Part shown: positions 7,708 through 16,596 of the stretch, piece by piece
Layout of the letters: every line of letters starts with the position of its first letter
Position numbering within the stretch: the first letter of the stretch is position 1
Source: Haloterrigena gelatinilytica
Lineage (GTDB): Archaea > Halobacteriota > Halobacteria > Halobacteriales > Natrialbaceae
NCBI RefSeq assembly: GCF_013342145.1
Contig: NZ_JABUQZ010000001.1
Coordinates: forward strand, 3,906,001-3,970,000
Length of the DNA stretch: 64,000 bases
Direction of reading: 5' to 3'
Program-made: the position numbers and the translations under genes
Notes under the pieces: model-generated
Databases searched by the model: none
The model's input: only the letters and a program-made list of their open reading frames with translations
Told to the model about the DNA's origin: nothing

Positions 7708-8979
7708 ATGGACGAAGAACTCATCGACAGCGGCGACCTCCCGCTCGCCCGCAAGTCCGTGCTCCCGGGAACCGGTTTCTTCCTGCCCGACGCGCTCGAG
7801 GAGGACGTCGAGGACGAGCAGGCCGCGGCCGCCCTCGAGGGCGCTCGGGTCGCCGTCATCGCAGACCCCGACGCGGACGGGTTGGCCTGCGTCGCCCTGC
7901 TCCGCGAGGCCTACGACGACGTGCGGAACGTCCCGGAACCCGCCGAGGAGGACGAGAGCGACGGCGACGCGCCGACCGAGGCGACGGACGCGGCCGACGC
8001 CGTCGACGACGCCGACGAAGCGGCGGCGGGACTCGCCGACGAGACCGTCGATCCGCTCGAGGACCCCGAGCCCACGCCCCACGAGGTAGCCCTGATTCCC
8101 GCCAGCCCCCACGACGTCGAGGACGCGCTGGCCCGCGTCGCCGAGTTCGGCGACGAGGGGATCGACCTCTTCGTCTGCGATCTCGCGCCGGACAGATACG
8201 AGTACGTCGAGGAAGAACTCGATGCGGCGCTCGAGACCGCCGACCGCGTCTCGTGGTACGACCACCACCAGTGGAACGACGACGTCGCCCAAGCGGTCCG
8301 CGACGCCGGTGTCGACCTCGTCGTCGGCGACTCCGACGAGGAGTGTTCGGCCGACGTCGTCTACCGGTCGCTCGAGTACGACTTCTCGCCGATGTACGAG
8401 GAACTGGCCGCCGTGACCCGGGACCACGACCTCTGGCTGCGCGAGGACCCGCGCAGCGACGATCTGGCGGACTACGCCTACTGGACCGATCCGGCGGAGT
8501 ACGTCGAGGTCGTCCGCGAGTACGGCGTCGACCTCCCCGAGTGGGTCCGGGAGTTCCTCACCGAGCGCCGCGAGGAGAAGGAGGCGCTGATCGACCGGGC
8601 GCTGGCCCGCGCGGAGTTCCGCGAAATCGGCGGCTACACGGTCGGCGTCACCTACGGCCGCTGTTCGCAAAACGAGGTCGCCGAGGGGATGCGCGAGCAG
8701 GGCGCCGACGCCTCAGTCGTCGTCAAACCCGCCGGCTCCGCCTCGATCCGCGGCACCGACGCGTTCGACCGCTGCCACGAGGTCGCGGGGAAGGTAAACG
8801 GCGGGGGCCACCCCAAGGCCGCCGGCTGCAAACCCGACATCTACGACGACATGCTCGACTACGCGAACCACTGGACGTCCCGCGGCGCCGTGACGAAGCA
8901 GGTCATTCTCGACGCGTTCCGCGAAGTCGTCGCGGACGAGGCCGAAGACGAGAACAGCACGGACACCGACGAAACGTAA
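7708..8979 (+). CDS. DHH family phosphoesterase (RecJ-like)
   Basis: A 423-residue DHH/DHHA1 protein. Motif I is VAVIADPDADGLACVALL; an acidic low-complexity insert (about residues 75-110) follows; then LFVCDLAPD, the signature DHH in VSWYDHHQWNDD, and RDHDLWLREDPRSDDLAD. The C-terminal DHHA1 substrate-binding domain carries GGGHPKAAGC. Such archaeal proteins are related to RecJ/GAN nucleases and nanoRNA/cyclic dinucleotide phosphodiesterases; which activity applies is not evident. Start at the ATG after a TATA-free GC-rich gap. Confidence 0.9.
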   Translation: MDEELIDSGDLPLARKSVLPGTGFFLPDALEEDVEDEQAAAALEGARVAVIADPDADGLACVALLREAYDDVRNVPEPAEEDESDGDAPTEATDAADAVDDADEAAAGLADETVDPLEDPEPTPHEVALIPASPHDVEDALARVAEFGDEGIDLFVCDLAPDRYEYVEEELDAALETADRVSWYDHHQWNDDVAQAVRDAGVDLVVGDSDEECSADVVYRSLEYDFSPMYEELAAVTRDHDLWLREDPRSDDLADYAYWTDPAEYVEVVREYGVDLPEWVREFLTERREEKEALIDRALARAEFREIGGYTVGVTYGRCSQNEVAEGMREQGADASVVVKPAGSASIRGTDAFDRCHEVAGKVNGGGHPKAAGCKPDIYDDMLDYANHWTSRGAVTKQVILDAFREVVADEAEDENSTDTDET

Positions 8980-9261
8980 GCGGTCCTTTTCCGTTCCACT
9001 GCCGAGTCGAGCAATACCGACACCGCCCGCTCTCCGGCGTCGTCCCGCGCATACCCATCAGTTGGTGGGAATCCAAATCAGTTAGGAGTCACCGCTAATG
9101 GAGAGAGTGTGGTCTGCAAAACTGCGGCAGGAAGTGACTTCATAACCACCACTGGCCGTGTCGAACCGAGCTCCTGCATCCTGCCCGCACCCCCGTCAAC
9201 TGTCACTTCAGTTCCGACTCCCACTCCTATCCATCCGTTCGTTCCGACGACCGCGGAACCG

Positions 9262-9957
9262 TCACCGTTGGGAGAGCGCGTACCGCATCACGAGCTGCAG
9301 GACGTGAACGAAGACGCCGGCGACGGCGACGTAGACGCCGATCGTCTGGAGCGCGACCGAGGCGTCGCGATTGTCCCGAACTCGCCAGATCTCGTACCCC
9401 AGCCGGAGCAGGAATCCGAGGAAGATCAGGACGAACCCGGCCAGCAGGACGGGCTGGACGAATGTGCCGATCAGGATCGCGACGAGCCCGCCGATGAAGG
9501 CGTAACCCGCGTACGTCCCCCAGCTCTCGAACGTCTTCGAGCGCGCGTAGACGTAGCCGGAGATCACCGCCGTCATGAGCGCGACGACGACCGCCGTTAT
9601 CCCGAGAATAGTCAGCTGACTCTCCCGCGGAGCGAAACGGAGCACGCCCGCGCCGAAGATCCCGAACGCGAGTTGCAGGAGTACCATTCCGACGAATGCG
9701 ATGCCCATATCCCCGCCCTCGACGCCTCGCTGGGCGACGTACTGGCCGGCCATGATCGCCGCGCCGTAGACGACCGCGCCGATGATCGGGGCCGCGAACA
9801 GGTACTCGTTGACCTGCGCCAGCGGCGTCGTCGCGACGGCGTACATCACCGCGACGTTGATCGCCATCAGGACGCTCGCGCCGCCGATCACCTGCACCTC
9901 GCGACTCGAGAGACCGAATCCCCGTCCGGTCTCGTGTGGCGTTTCGAACGAACTCAT
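9262..9957 (-). CDS. Bax inhibitor-1/YccA-like seven-TM membrane protein
   Basis: A 231-residue integral membrane protein with about seven hydrophobic helices. The pattern fits the BI-1/YccA (TMBIM) family: a central segment YARSKTFESWGTYAGYAFIG resembles the family loop and helix, and the last helix region ASVALQTIGVYVAVAGVFVH matches the usual 'L-x3-Y-x-D/A-x2-N/G-x-F' pattern. These proteins are implicated in ion leak and membrane homeostasis. Convergent with the DHH gene; the 282-nt gap between them holds nothing I recognise. Confidence 0.7.
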   Translation of the reverse strand: MSSFETPHETGRGFGLSSREVQVIGGASVLMAINVAVMYAVATTPLAQVNEYLFAAPIIGAVVYGAAIMAGQYVAQRGVEGGDMGIAFVGMVLLQLAFGIFGAGVLRFAPRESQLTILGITAVVVALMTAVISGYVYARSKTFESWGTYAGYAFIGGLVAILIGTFVQPVLLAGFVLIFLGFLLRLGYEIWRVRDNRDASVALQTIGVYVAVAGVFVHVLQLVMRYALSQR

Positions 9958-10033
9958 AGCCCGACCCTAGCCGTGCGGGCCGCAAAAGCCTGCGCCCTAC
10001 CGCTGAAACCCGCGTGCGGGCCGTCCGCCGGGG

Positions 10034-10468
10034 TCAGGCGTCGGCGTCGGGAACGTTCCACTTGTCCGAGTACGCCGTCCCGCACGTACACTTCGCGTAC
10101 GCGTGCACGACGTCGCCCTCGGCGTAGATGCCGCCGACGTCCTCGTTCTGTTCCTCCGCGAAGGCGAAGACGAACTGCACCGCGTGGTCCTCGTCGGTCG
10201 GCGCCTCCGGACACTGGCCGCCGGTGAGGTCGTCCTCGATGATTCCCTCGAGTTCCATCGCGGACTTGGCGAACTGCATCGCCTGCGTGCCGGTCGCCGC
10301 CTCGAAGGCGTTGCGGCCGCGCTCGCCGTCGACGACGATCAGGACGCCGTCCTCGACGCGCTCGCCGAACTCAGCTAAGCGGTCGTCGGAGACGTACGAG
10401 TCGGCCAGAAACAGTGCGACGTCGTCGGGCCGCTCGCCGGCCAGAAACTCCTCGCGTGGGTCGGTCAT
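10034..10468 (-). CDS. conserved haloarchaeal protein (DUF5807-type)
   Basis: A 144-residue acidic soluble protein: MTDPREEFLAGERPDDVALF at the start, a stretch ERVEDGVLIVVDGERGR, and a C-terminal segment VHAYAKCTCGTAYSDKWNVP with a C-x-C pair. I believe this is the haloarchaeal family named DUF5807 (recall, not a search); no function is known. Start at 10468 is the first ATG that excludes a basic extension unlike haloarchaeal proteins. Confidence 0.78.
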   Translation of the reverse strand: MTDPREEFLAGERPDDVALFLADSYVSDDRLAEFGERVEDGVLIVVDGERGRNAFEAATGTQAMQFAKSAMELEGIIEDDLTGGQCPEAPTDEDHAVQFVFAFAEEQNEDVGGIYAEGDVVHAYAKCTCGTAYSDKWNVPDADA

Positions 10469-10663
10469 AGACCGGGATTGTCGCTCGAGGTGGAAAAAGG
10501 ACGCGTCATCGGGGTGGCCCTGGGATCGCAGGCTATGGGTCCAACTCCGATTTGGTCGCCGCGATAACTGCGGGAAACGGATCTCATCCACGGCCGTCGA
10601 TCGACGGCCGTCGGTGGCGGCCCAGACGACGAAAAAGACTCGGGGGATCCAGCTACGACGTAG

Positions 10664-11365
10664 TCAGCGCTCGTCGGACTCGTTCGTGCCGGGAGCAGTG
10701 CTCTCGTTCTCGAGGTCGTCGCCGTTCTCGACGTTCTTCCCTTCCTCTTCGAGGTCGGAGTTACCGTTCTCGAGATCCTCCTCGTATACCTTCGAGTTCA
10801 TGATGTTGCTCCAGATCATCACCTCGACCATATCGAGCTCGTTAGCGGCCGATTCGTTCTCGGCGGTCTCGTTATCGGCCGAGTCGTCAGGCGTCTCGTT
10901 GCCGGCCGACGTATTCCCGCCGGTATTGCCGCTATCGGCCGGGGTGAGCCACTCGGAATTGATTCCCCAGCCGAGCGCCTGTTCGTCGAAGGGGTTCGCG
11001 ATCTCGGAGTAGAGGAAGGAAATATCCGAGCCGCGGTCGATCAGCGCCTGCCTGTAGACCTCGTAGATGATCCGGATCTCCTCGTTAGATTCGTCGACCG
11101 TTTCCGCGTCTGATCGATAGGTCAGGTAGAGTTCGCCGTCGTCTTCGAGGAGTTCGTCGACCGCGATCCCGTTCTCCTCGAGGAAGTAGTAGAACTCGCC
11201 CGGCGATCCCTCCCGGGGTTCGGAGGGTTCGACGGGTTCGATTACGGTCGCCGACGAGGAGCCGCCGACCAGCGAGCCGAGACAGCCGGCGGTCGCGACC
11301 GTCGCGACGCTCCCGGCGGTCGCGCCGAGGAATCGTCGTCTGGACGGGGAGGACTCGTGTTGCAT
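10664..11365 (-). CDS. Tat-exported lipoprotein of unknown function
   Basis: A 233-residue secreted protein. The N-terminus MQHESSPSRRRFLGATAG carries a twin-arginine motif (RRRFLG) followed by a hydrophobic stretch and a lipobox TAGC, so it should be exported folded and lipid-anchored. The globular part (about residues 45-150) contains SPGEFYYFLEENGI and IRIIYEVYRQALID; a Gly/Asn/Asp/Glu-rich low-complexity linker and an acidic tail with many potential N-glycosylation sites (NTSA, NETP, NESA) follow. No family recognised. Confidence 0.82.
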   Translation of the reverse strand: MQHESSPSRRRFLGATAGSVATVATAGCLGSLVGGSSSATVIEPVEPSEPREGSPGEFYYFLEENGIAVDELLEDDGELYLTYRSDAETVDESNEEIRIIYEVYRQALIDRGSDISFLYSEIANPFDEQALGWGINSEWLTPADSGNTGGNTSAGNETPDDSADNETAENESAANELDMVEVMIWSNIMNSKVYEEDLENGNSDLEEEGKNVENGDDLENESTAPGTNESDER

Positions 11366-11661
11366 ACCGTTCAGTCGCAACGGCACCCGCAAAAAGACGC
11401 GGACGATATCGAACACTGAGTCGTGCCTCGCAGTGCACTCGGTTGCCATGTGAGTCAGCTACTGTAGTACGTAGCACCCACGAACCGAGCGGCCGTATTG
11501 AATCGTTGCCGTTGGACGCAGTACTGTGCGAATCCGTCCGCAAGAACCGAATTGGACCGCGCTCCACTATGGAGACGAGAGCGGCGGACTACGATGACCG
11601 CCGAAAATGAAACACGCCGTCTGCTGTATTCCCTGTAATGACCGTCTCGAGCCGACGGAGG

Positions 11662-12093
11662 TCAGGTCTCGAGATCGGATGCGGCCAGCATGACCTGCAG
11701 TGCCTCGCTTGGCGTCATATCATCGTCGAGCTGGCTGGCGTACCACGTTAAGAGATCAACGAACACCTCGCGGACATCGTGGGACGCCGCGCGGTGATGT
11801 GCGATCTCCCCGTCGGTTTTTAACGTAATATCGACCCCGTGCGGTTCGGACGCGTCGGACAGTCGTTCGCGTGGATCGTGTGCGTGATCGGACGATTCGG
11901 ACTCGAGTTGCGTGAGGCGACTCGAGTCGTCGGTGCTCGCGGCGTCGGCAGTCCCTGTGACTGCGTCCGCGGCGGGCGATTCGTCCGAGCGAACGAGATA
12001 GCGGTTCTCACCGAGGTCGGCGACAGTGTCGTCGTTTAACTGCAACTCGTCAGGGGTGAGCACGCTGTCGTCCTGCGTCGGTTCCGGGGTCAT
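11662..12093 (-). CDS. archaellin-locus companion protein (hypothetical)
   Basis: A 143-residue acidic protein: MTPEPTQDDSVLTPDELQL then NRYLVRSDE, a Ser/Ala/Asp-rich middle, and a folded C-terminus with HGVDITLKTDGEIAHHRAAS and LTWYASQLDDDMTPSEALQV. It begins 29 nt after the archaellin stop on the same strand, so it probably shares the transcript. Similar small proteins sit beside archaellin genes in other haloarchaea (from memory); no function is established. The C-terminal half looks helical and could be regulatory. Confidence 0.75.
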   Translation of the reverse strand: MTPEPTQDDSVLTPDELQLNDDTVADLGENRYLVRSDESPAADAVTGTADAASTDDSSRLTQLESESSDHAHDPRERLSDASEPHGVDITLKTDGEIAHHRAASHDVREVFVDLLTWYASQLDDDMTPSEALQVMLAASDLET

Positions 12094-12122
12094 GTGTCAG
12101 TTAGTCAGTTACTGTGAATCGC

Positions 12123-12719
12123 TTAGACCTGGACAACCTGTTTGTCACCGAAGGTCGACGGCACACTGACACCGTAGCTGAACTGTGCACCGGATTGGTC
12201 GATGAGTTTGATTGTCGCGCTCTCTCCGCCCGCGAGACCATTAGTCTGGATGTCCGAGACGGAAATCGAGAGTTTTACGCGGTCGTCTGTGTTCAGCAGT
12301 TCGGTACTGGTACCGGAGCCGGTGATGTTTGCTGTGGCGAAATTGTCTGCATTCGCGCCCGCGACAGTATCGCCACCATCGTCGTAAACCAGTGTCGTGT
12401 CGGCCTCATTACTGGTATACTGTACGGTCATCGCGGACAGGTCGATCGCTCCGGAACCTGCCGACTTCATGATTGTCATGTTGACCGTTTCGACGTAGTC
12501 GCCGTTAACGGAGCCGCTGGCGTGAACGACCTCAACCTGGTTCGCGACGGCTTCCTGAGTCTCGGAGCCAGTATCGGAGGCCTGGCTCTGCAGTGTTCCG
12601 GCCGTGTTGATTAATACGCCCGCTGCAATCGCTGCCACCAGAACCATCGCGATGAACACGATGAGGGTACCGATACCCACTTGACCGCGGTCTTCAGCCT
12701 CTGTGATTTTCTCGAACAT
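12123..12719 (-). CDS. arlA: archaellin (archaellum filament subunit)
   Basis: A 198-residue archaellin. The class III signal peptide [12 protein letters not shown] is cut by the PibD/ArlK peptidase before [20 protein letters not shown], the hydrophobic helix that builds the filament core. The exterior beta domain contains sequons NMTIM and NITGSG, expected to be N-glycosylated, and the protein ends [12 protein letters not shown]. It starts 4 nt after the stop of a second, almost identical archaellin and is surely co-transcribed with it. The two differ mainly in the surface-exposed middle third. Confidence 0.96.
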   Translation of the reverse strand: MFEKITEAEDRGQVGIGTLIVFIAMVLVAAIAAGVLINTAGTLQSQASDTGSETQEAVANQVEVVHASGSVNGDYVETVNMTIMKSAGSGAIDLSAMTVQYTSNEADTTLVYDDGGDTVAGANADNFATANITGSGTSTELLNTDDRVKLSISVSDIQTNGLAGGESATIKLIDQSGAQFSYGVSVPSTFGDKQVVQV

Positions 12720-12723
12720 CAGT

Positions 12724-13323
12724 TTAGACCTCCACGACCTGCTTGTCGCCGAAGGTCGACGGCACGCTGATACCGTACGTGAATTGTGCACCAGACTGGT
12801 CGACGAGCGAAACTGTCGCGCTGTCGCCACCAGCGAGACCATTACCGCCGTTGATCGTCGCAACGTCGATGGAAAGTTTGACGCGGTCGTTTGTGTTTAG
12901 TAGTTCAGTATCATCACCAGAGCCAGTGATATTTGCGGTGGCGAATTCTGTCCCACTGGACAGAGTTGCCGGCGTTGCACTATCGTTGTACGTAAGTGTC
13001 ACGTCGTCCTTGTCACTGGTATACTGCACGGTCATTGAGGACAGGTCGATTGCTCCGGAACCTGCCGATTTCATGATCGTCATATTGACTTGATCAACAT
13101 AGTCTCCATTGACAGAACCGCTCGCGTGAACGACTTCGACCTGGTTCGCGACGGCTTCCTGCGTCTCGGAACCGGTGTCGGACGCCTGACTCTGTAGCGT
13201 TCCGGCCGTATTGATCAATACTCCTGCTGCGATCGCTGCGACCAGGACCATCGCGATGAACACGATGAGGGTACCGATACCCACCTGACCGCGGTCTTCG
13301 GTTTCTGTTATAGTTTCGAACAT
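12724..13323 (-). CDS. arlA: archaellin (archaellum filament subunit), tandem copy
   Basis: A 199-residue archaellin, first gene of the minus-strand archaellin operon. The signal peptide [12 protein letters not shown] precedes [20 protein letters not shown], identical to the downstream copy; identity is near complete up to about residue 100 and again in the last 25 residues ([20 protein letters not shown]). The middle ([20 protein letters not shown]) differs. Sequons NMTIM and NITGSG are conserved. The gene diverges from the arlCE-J operon across a 350-nt control region. Confidence 0.96.
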   Translation of the reverse strand: MFETITETEDRGQVGIGTLIVFIAMVLVAAIAAGVLINTAGTLQSQASDTGSETQEAVANQVEVVHASGSVNGDYVDQVNMTIMKSAGSGAIDLSSMTVQYTSDKDDVTLTYNDSATPATLSSGTEFATANITGSGDDTELLNTNDRVKLSIDVATINGGNGLAGGDSATVSLVDQSGAQFTYGISVPSTFGDKQVVEV

Positions 13324-13676
13324 AGTGCGTACACCCTGCGTGCCGCGCTCGCCCACGACGGGTCGCGATTACACCGCGTGCGACGCGTCCGGCCGTCCAC
13401 ATCGCGGACGCCGATCGCCGACCTGACGGGGCGAGCCCGTCGCTCCCTCGAGGGGCGTGGCGACGGGACTCGATCGCTGTCCCGTCGAAGGCCGGCGTGT
13501 GGCGAGATCGGTGGCATCACAGTATCTGGGGATGCACCCCGGTGGTGACAACGGATAGTCGGACTATCAAGCTCTGTATCACTTCAGTCGGCGTATCGAG
13601 ACTCGACTCACGATTCGAAACGCGGCGCGAACTCGAGCGTACACCTTTAGGACCGTGCCCGCTACTGAGGAGTAGT
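13324..13676. promoter_or_regulatory. divergent control region between archaellins and the arl operon
   Basis: 353 nt between the archaellin ATG and the first possible start on the plus strand. No convincing gene lies here. It contains a perfect 7-bp inverted repeat GATAGTC-G-GACTATC at 13554-13568, almost exactly midway between the starts of the archaellin gene (13323) and arlCE (13800), and a TATA-like CCTTTAGG near 13643-13650 on the plus strand. No clear TATA box was found close to the archaellin start, so that message may have a long leader. Confidence 0.5.
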
Positions 13677-13793
13677 ATGAGTCTGCGACGTGTATCAGGG
13701 GAACCATCGTCCGTTGCCGCCGGCGTCTGCGAGCCGGAGCTCGCGCTCGAGCCGCCCGCGACGACGAGCCCGCCGCGTCGGGACTTCGTGTAG
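13677..13793 (+). CDS. small hypothetical ORF ahead of arlCE
   Basis: A 38-residue ORF (MSLRRVSGEPSSVAAGVCEP..., ending PPRRDFV) that stops 6 nt before the arlCE ATG. A TATA-like CCTTTAGG lies about 30 nt before its ATG, so it may be the first codon of the arl transcript. Against it: short, Pro/Ser-rich, not obviously acidic. It could simply be leader sequence. Confidence 0.3.
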   Translation: MSLRRVSGEPSSVAAGVCEPELALEPPATTSPPRRDFV

Positions 13794-13799
13794 GAGCCT

Positions 13800-14942
13800 A
13801 TGAATTTCGGACTCGCAACCCTCCGCGAACTCATCGAAGACTTCCTCAGTAACAGCGGCGGCCGTCGCGGCCGCCAGCGCGAGCAGCACCGAGAGAGCGA
13901 CGAGTTCGATGGGGAAGAGGGCGCCGGGTCGGCCGGCGCGCCGGAATCCGGCGACGAATCCGCGGAATCCCCCGCTGATCTAGCTGCCGACGACGACACC
14001 GAGTCCGATGCCGAGGAAGAAAGCAGCGGTGGGAGCGGCCTGTTCGGACGCGGCTCCGCGGACGGAGACGACGAGGACGATATCGACGACCTCTATTACC
14101 GGATCGAGGAGCTCGAGGAGGAACTCGAGGACAAGGAGAACGAGCTGGGGTCGGTCCAGGACTCCCAGCAACACGTCGCGGAGCAGGTCGAGGAGATGAA
14201 CGATCGCGTCCAGCAGCTGCTGGGCGTCTACGATCAGGTTACGGACGACGTGAACCCGTTCACCGGCGAGGGCGAAGCCCAGAACGGCTTCGGCGTCTTC
14301 GGCGAGGACGAAGCGGGCGCCGAGACGCGGGCGACGGACGGAGCCGGGATCCGGGCCAACATCGAGTCGAACGCCGACGGCGACGAGACGGTTTCGTTCG
14401 ACGACCTCAAGGGCGTGATCGAGGACGCCGCGGCGGCCCAGCCGTCGGACGGCGAGACGATCACGTTCGACGAGGAGGCGGTCGACGGAGACGATACGCA
14501 CGTCGCGGTACGGGCGACGGACAGCGTCGACGATTCGGACGCGTCGTCCGGGGCCGCGGACGGCGAGCACGACGACGAGTCGACGGGCGACGAGCCGGAC
14601 GACGCGACGCTGACGACGCTCGCGGACACGTACGCGACGGACATCATCGTCTTCGAGTGGCTTACCCAGTTAGTCAGAACGGGTGGATCGGCCGCGACCC
14701 TGCGGGCGATCTCCTACTACGCCGAGATCGGTTGGATCGACGAGGAGGTCAAGACGCACCTCGAGAGCGTGCTCAGCGGGCCGGACCTCGATATGAACGT
14801 CGATCCCGGCTCGACGCCGGAGGAGCTGACCGCCGAGGACCACGCGGACAGCTACACGTACATCATGAAGCTACAGGAGATCCACGAGACGAGACGGGAG
14901 GTCGAAACCGACGGCCCGACGGAGGCGGGGTCGACCCCGTGA
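13800..14942 (+). CDS. arlCE: ArlCE fusion: archaellum accessory/switch protein
   Basis: A 380-residue protein. Residues 1-80 are acidic and disordered. Residues about 95-140 form a coiled coil (DDLYYRIEELEEELEDKENE), and a long acidic linker leads to a C-terminal FlaD/E domain (LTTLADTYATDIIVFEWLTQ, then GSAATLRAISYYAEIGWIDE). In euryarchaea ArlC, ArlD and ArlE link the motor to the chemotaxis adaptor CheF and form the cytosolic ring. Haloarchaea have the fused ArlCE form, and ArlD (20141) carries the same C-terminal domain. First clear gene of the arlCE-F-G-H-I-J operon; arlF starts 20 nt downstream. Confidence 0.93.
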   Translation: MNFGLATLRELIEDFLSNSGGRRGRQREQHRESDEFDGEEGAGSAGAPESGDESAESPADLAADDDTESDAEEESSGGSGLFGRGSADGDDEDDIDDLYYRIEELEEELEDKENELGSVQDSQQHVAEQVEEMNDRVQQLLGVYDQVTDDVNPFTGEGEAQNGFGVFGEDEAGAETRATDGAGIRANIESNADGDETVSFDDLKGVIEDAAAAQPSDGETITFDEEAVDGDDTHVAVRATDSVDDSDASSGAADGEHDDESTGDEPDDATLTTLADTYATDIIVFEWLTQLVRTGGSAATLRAISYYAEIGWIDEEVKTHLESVLSGPDLDMNVDPGSTPEELTAEDHADSYTYIMKLQEIHETRREVETDGPTEAGSTP

Positions 14943-14962
14943 CCGATCGGAGGTGACCAGGA

Positions 14963-15403
14963 ATGGGATTCAGTACCAGTGGCGCGGCCGCGATCCTCTT
15001 CGTCGGCGCGCTCGTCGCCGTCGGGATCGCGTATCCGGTTATCCAGACGGCCCACGAGGACCGCCGGGCCGCGATCGACGACCGCGACGACCGGTCGCTC
15101 GATCTGCGCAACACCGATCTCGAACTCGAGGAGACGACCTACAACGATTCGAGCGACAATCTCACCGTGAACGCGACGAACGTCGGCTCGACGACGCTGT
15201 CGGTCTCCGAGACGGATCTGCTGATCGACGGCGAGTACGAGCCCAACGGCGAGTGGCTCGAGGTTCGAGTCGACGGCACCACCGGCCGGGAGCTGTGGCA
15301 GCCCGGCGAAACGCTGTCGATCGTCGTCTCGACCGCCGACCGACCGGACAGAGTGAAGCTCGTGACCGAACACGGCGTCGCCGCGACGACGACGGAGGTG
15401 TGA
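14963..15403 (+). CDS. arlF: ArlF, archaellum stator-type protein
   Basis: A 146-residue protein with one N-terminal membrane helix (SGAAAILFVGALVAVGIAYP) and an extracytoplasmic beta-sandwich domain (LRNTDLELEETTYNDSSDNL, GETLSIVVSTADRP). ArlF and ArlG of the pseudoperiplasm bind the S-layer and anchor the archaellum motor as stators (known for Sulfolobus). Position between arlCE and arlG fits the conserved order; 3 nt separate it from arlG. Confidence 0.92.
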   Translation: MGFSTSGAAAILFVGALVAVGIAYPVIQTAHEDRRAAIDDRDDRSLDLRNTDLELEETTYNDSSDNLTVNATNVGSTTLSVSETDLLIDGEYEPNGEWLEVRVDGTTGRELWQPGETLSIVVSTADRPDRVKLVTEHGVAATTTEV

Positions 15404-15406
15404 TCG

Positions 15407-15871
15407 ATGGCGAGTGACTCCGTCTCGTCGCTGATCCTCTTTATCGCGGCGATGCTCGTCGCGGCCGGCGTCGCCGGGACCCTCGTGACCAACGTCACCG
15501 AGATCAGCGGCTCGATCGACACCTACGGCGGCGAGGTCAAAGAGAAGATCGACACCGACGTCGAGATCATCAGCGATCCGGGCAGCGATGCGATATACAA
15601 CGACACGAGCGAAAACGTCTCCGTGCTCATCAAGAACACCGGCCAAAAGACCCTTGCCAGCGACGGCTCTGCACTCGACGTACTGATCGACGGTGAGTAC
15701 GTCTCGAGCGAATCAGCTACGTTCACCGTCCACGAAGGGAGTTCGGACACGTGGCGGCGCGGCGAGGTCGCCGAACTCGAACTCGAGCAGAAACTCGAAC
15801 CGGAGACCGAGCACCGGATCGTCGTCATCGTCAACGGCGACGAGGAAACGCTCCGATTCTACGTGCCATGA
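15407..15871 (+). CDS. arlG: ArlG, archaellum stator-type protein
   Basis: A 154-residue protein with an archaellin-like N-terminal helix (SSLILFIAAMLVAAGVAGTL) and an extracellular beta domain with sequons NVTEI, NDTSE and NVSVL. ArlG forms filaments capped by ArlF in Sulfolobus and stabilises the motor against the S-layer. The stop overlaps the arlH start (ATGA), so translation is coupled. Confidence 0.92.
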   Translation: MASDSVSSLILFIAAMLVAAGVAGTLVTNVTEISGSIDTYGGEVKEKIDTDVEIISDPGSDAIYNDTSENVSVLIKNTGQKTLASDGSALDVLIDGEYVSSESATFTVHEGSSDTWRRGEVAELELEQKLEPETEHRIVVIVNGDEETLRFYVP

Positions 15872-16596
15872 CCGACTACCACTCCATCGGATTGACAGGG
15901 CGGGACCGCGTGAACAACGCCATCGGCGGCGGCATCCCCGAGGGCAGCGTCGTGCTCATCGAGGGCGTCGACGGCGCCGGCAAGAGCGCGCTCTCCCAGC
16001 GCTTCTCCTACGGGATGGCCACCGAAGGGACCTACGTCACCTACATCTCGACGGAACTCGAGTCCTGGGAGTTCGTCCAGCAGATGAACTCGCTGTCCTA
16101 CGACGTCGTCGACCTCCTGTTAGAGGAACAGCTGCTGTTCCTCCACGCGAACGTCGACACGCACGACGAAGGGAAAAAGCGGCAACTGCTGGCTCGCTTC
16201 GCGAGCGCGAAGACGCTCTGGAAGGCCGACGTGGTCTACGTCGACACGCTCTCGGCGCTGTTGCGCAACGACCCCAACTACGAGGCGGTTATCGACGACG
16301 GTGACGAGGACCACGTGATCCAGCGGCTGGTCTCGTTTCTCCGGCAGGTCACGATGCAGGACAAGACGGTCGTGTTGACGGTCGATCCGTCGAGCGTCGG
16401 CGACGACGCGTTACGGCCGCTGCGGAACGTGGCCGACGTCTACTTCGAGATCGAGACGAACACGGTCGGCCAGGAGATCCGACGGAAGGTGTTGGTGCGA
16501 CGGTTCCAGAACATGAAGAGCCCGGTCGACGACTCCATCGGTTTCAGCGTTCAGCAGGGCCGTGGCATCTCGATCGTCAGTAGGACGGTGGCGTAA
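15868..16596 (+). CDS. arlH: ArlH, KaiC-like ATPase of the archaellum motor
   Basis: A 242-residue RecA/KaiC-fold protein: NAIGGGIPEGSVVLIEG, Walker A GVDGAGKSALSQ at residues about 33-44, Walker B VVYVDTLSALL, and the segment TVVLTVDPSSVG. ArlH binds ATP, forms a ring, and regulates ArlI and the switch from assembly to rotation. It overlaps arlG by 4 nt and its stop is directly followed by the arlI ATG with no gap. Confidence 0.96.
   Translation: MTDYHSIGLTGRDRVNNAIGGGIPEGSVVLIEGVDGAGKSALSQRFSYGMATEGTYVTYISTELESWEFVQQMNSLSYDVVDLLLEEQLLFLHANVDTHDEGKKRQLLARFASAKTLWKADVVYVDTLSALLRNDPNYEAVIDDGDEDHVIQRLVSFLRQVTMQDKTVVLTVDPSSVGDDALRPLRNVADVYFEIETNTVGQEIRRKVLVRRFQNMKSPVDDSIGFSVQQGRGISIVSRTVA

Noticed and set aside
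9109-10227. Long plus-strand frame of 372 codons
   Set aside because: It is opposite to two genes with clear membrane or family features, and its product is Arg-rich and unlike haloarchaeal proteins.
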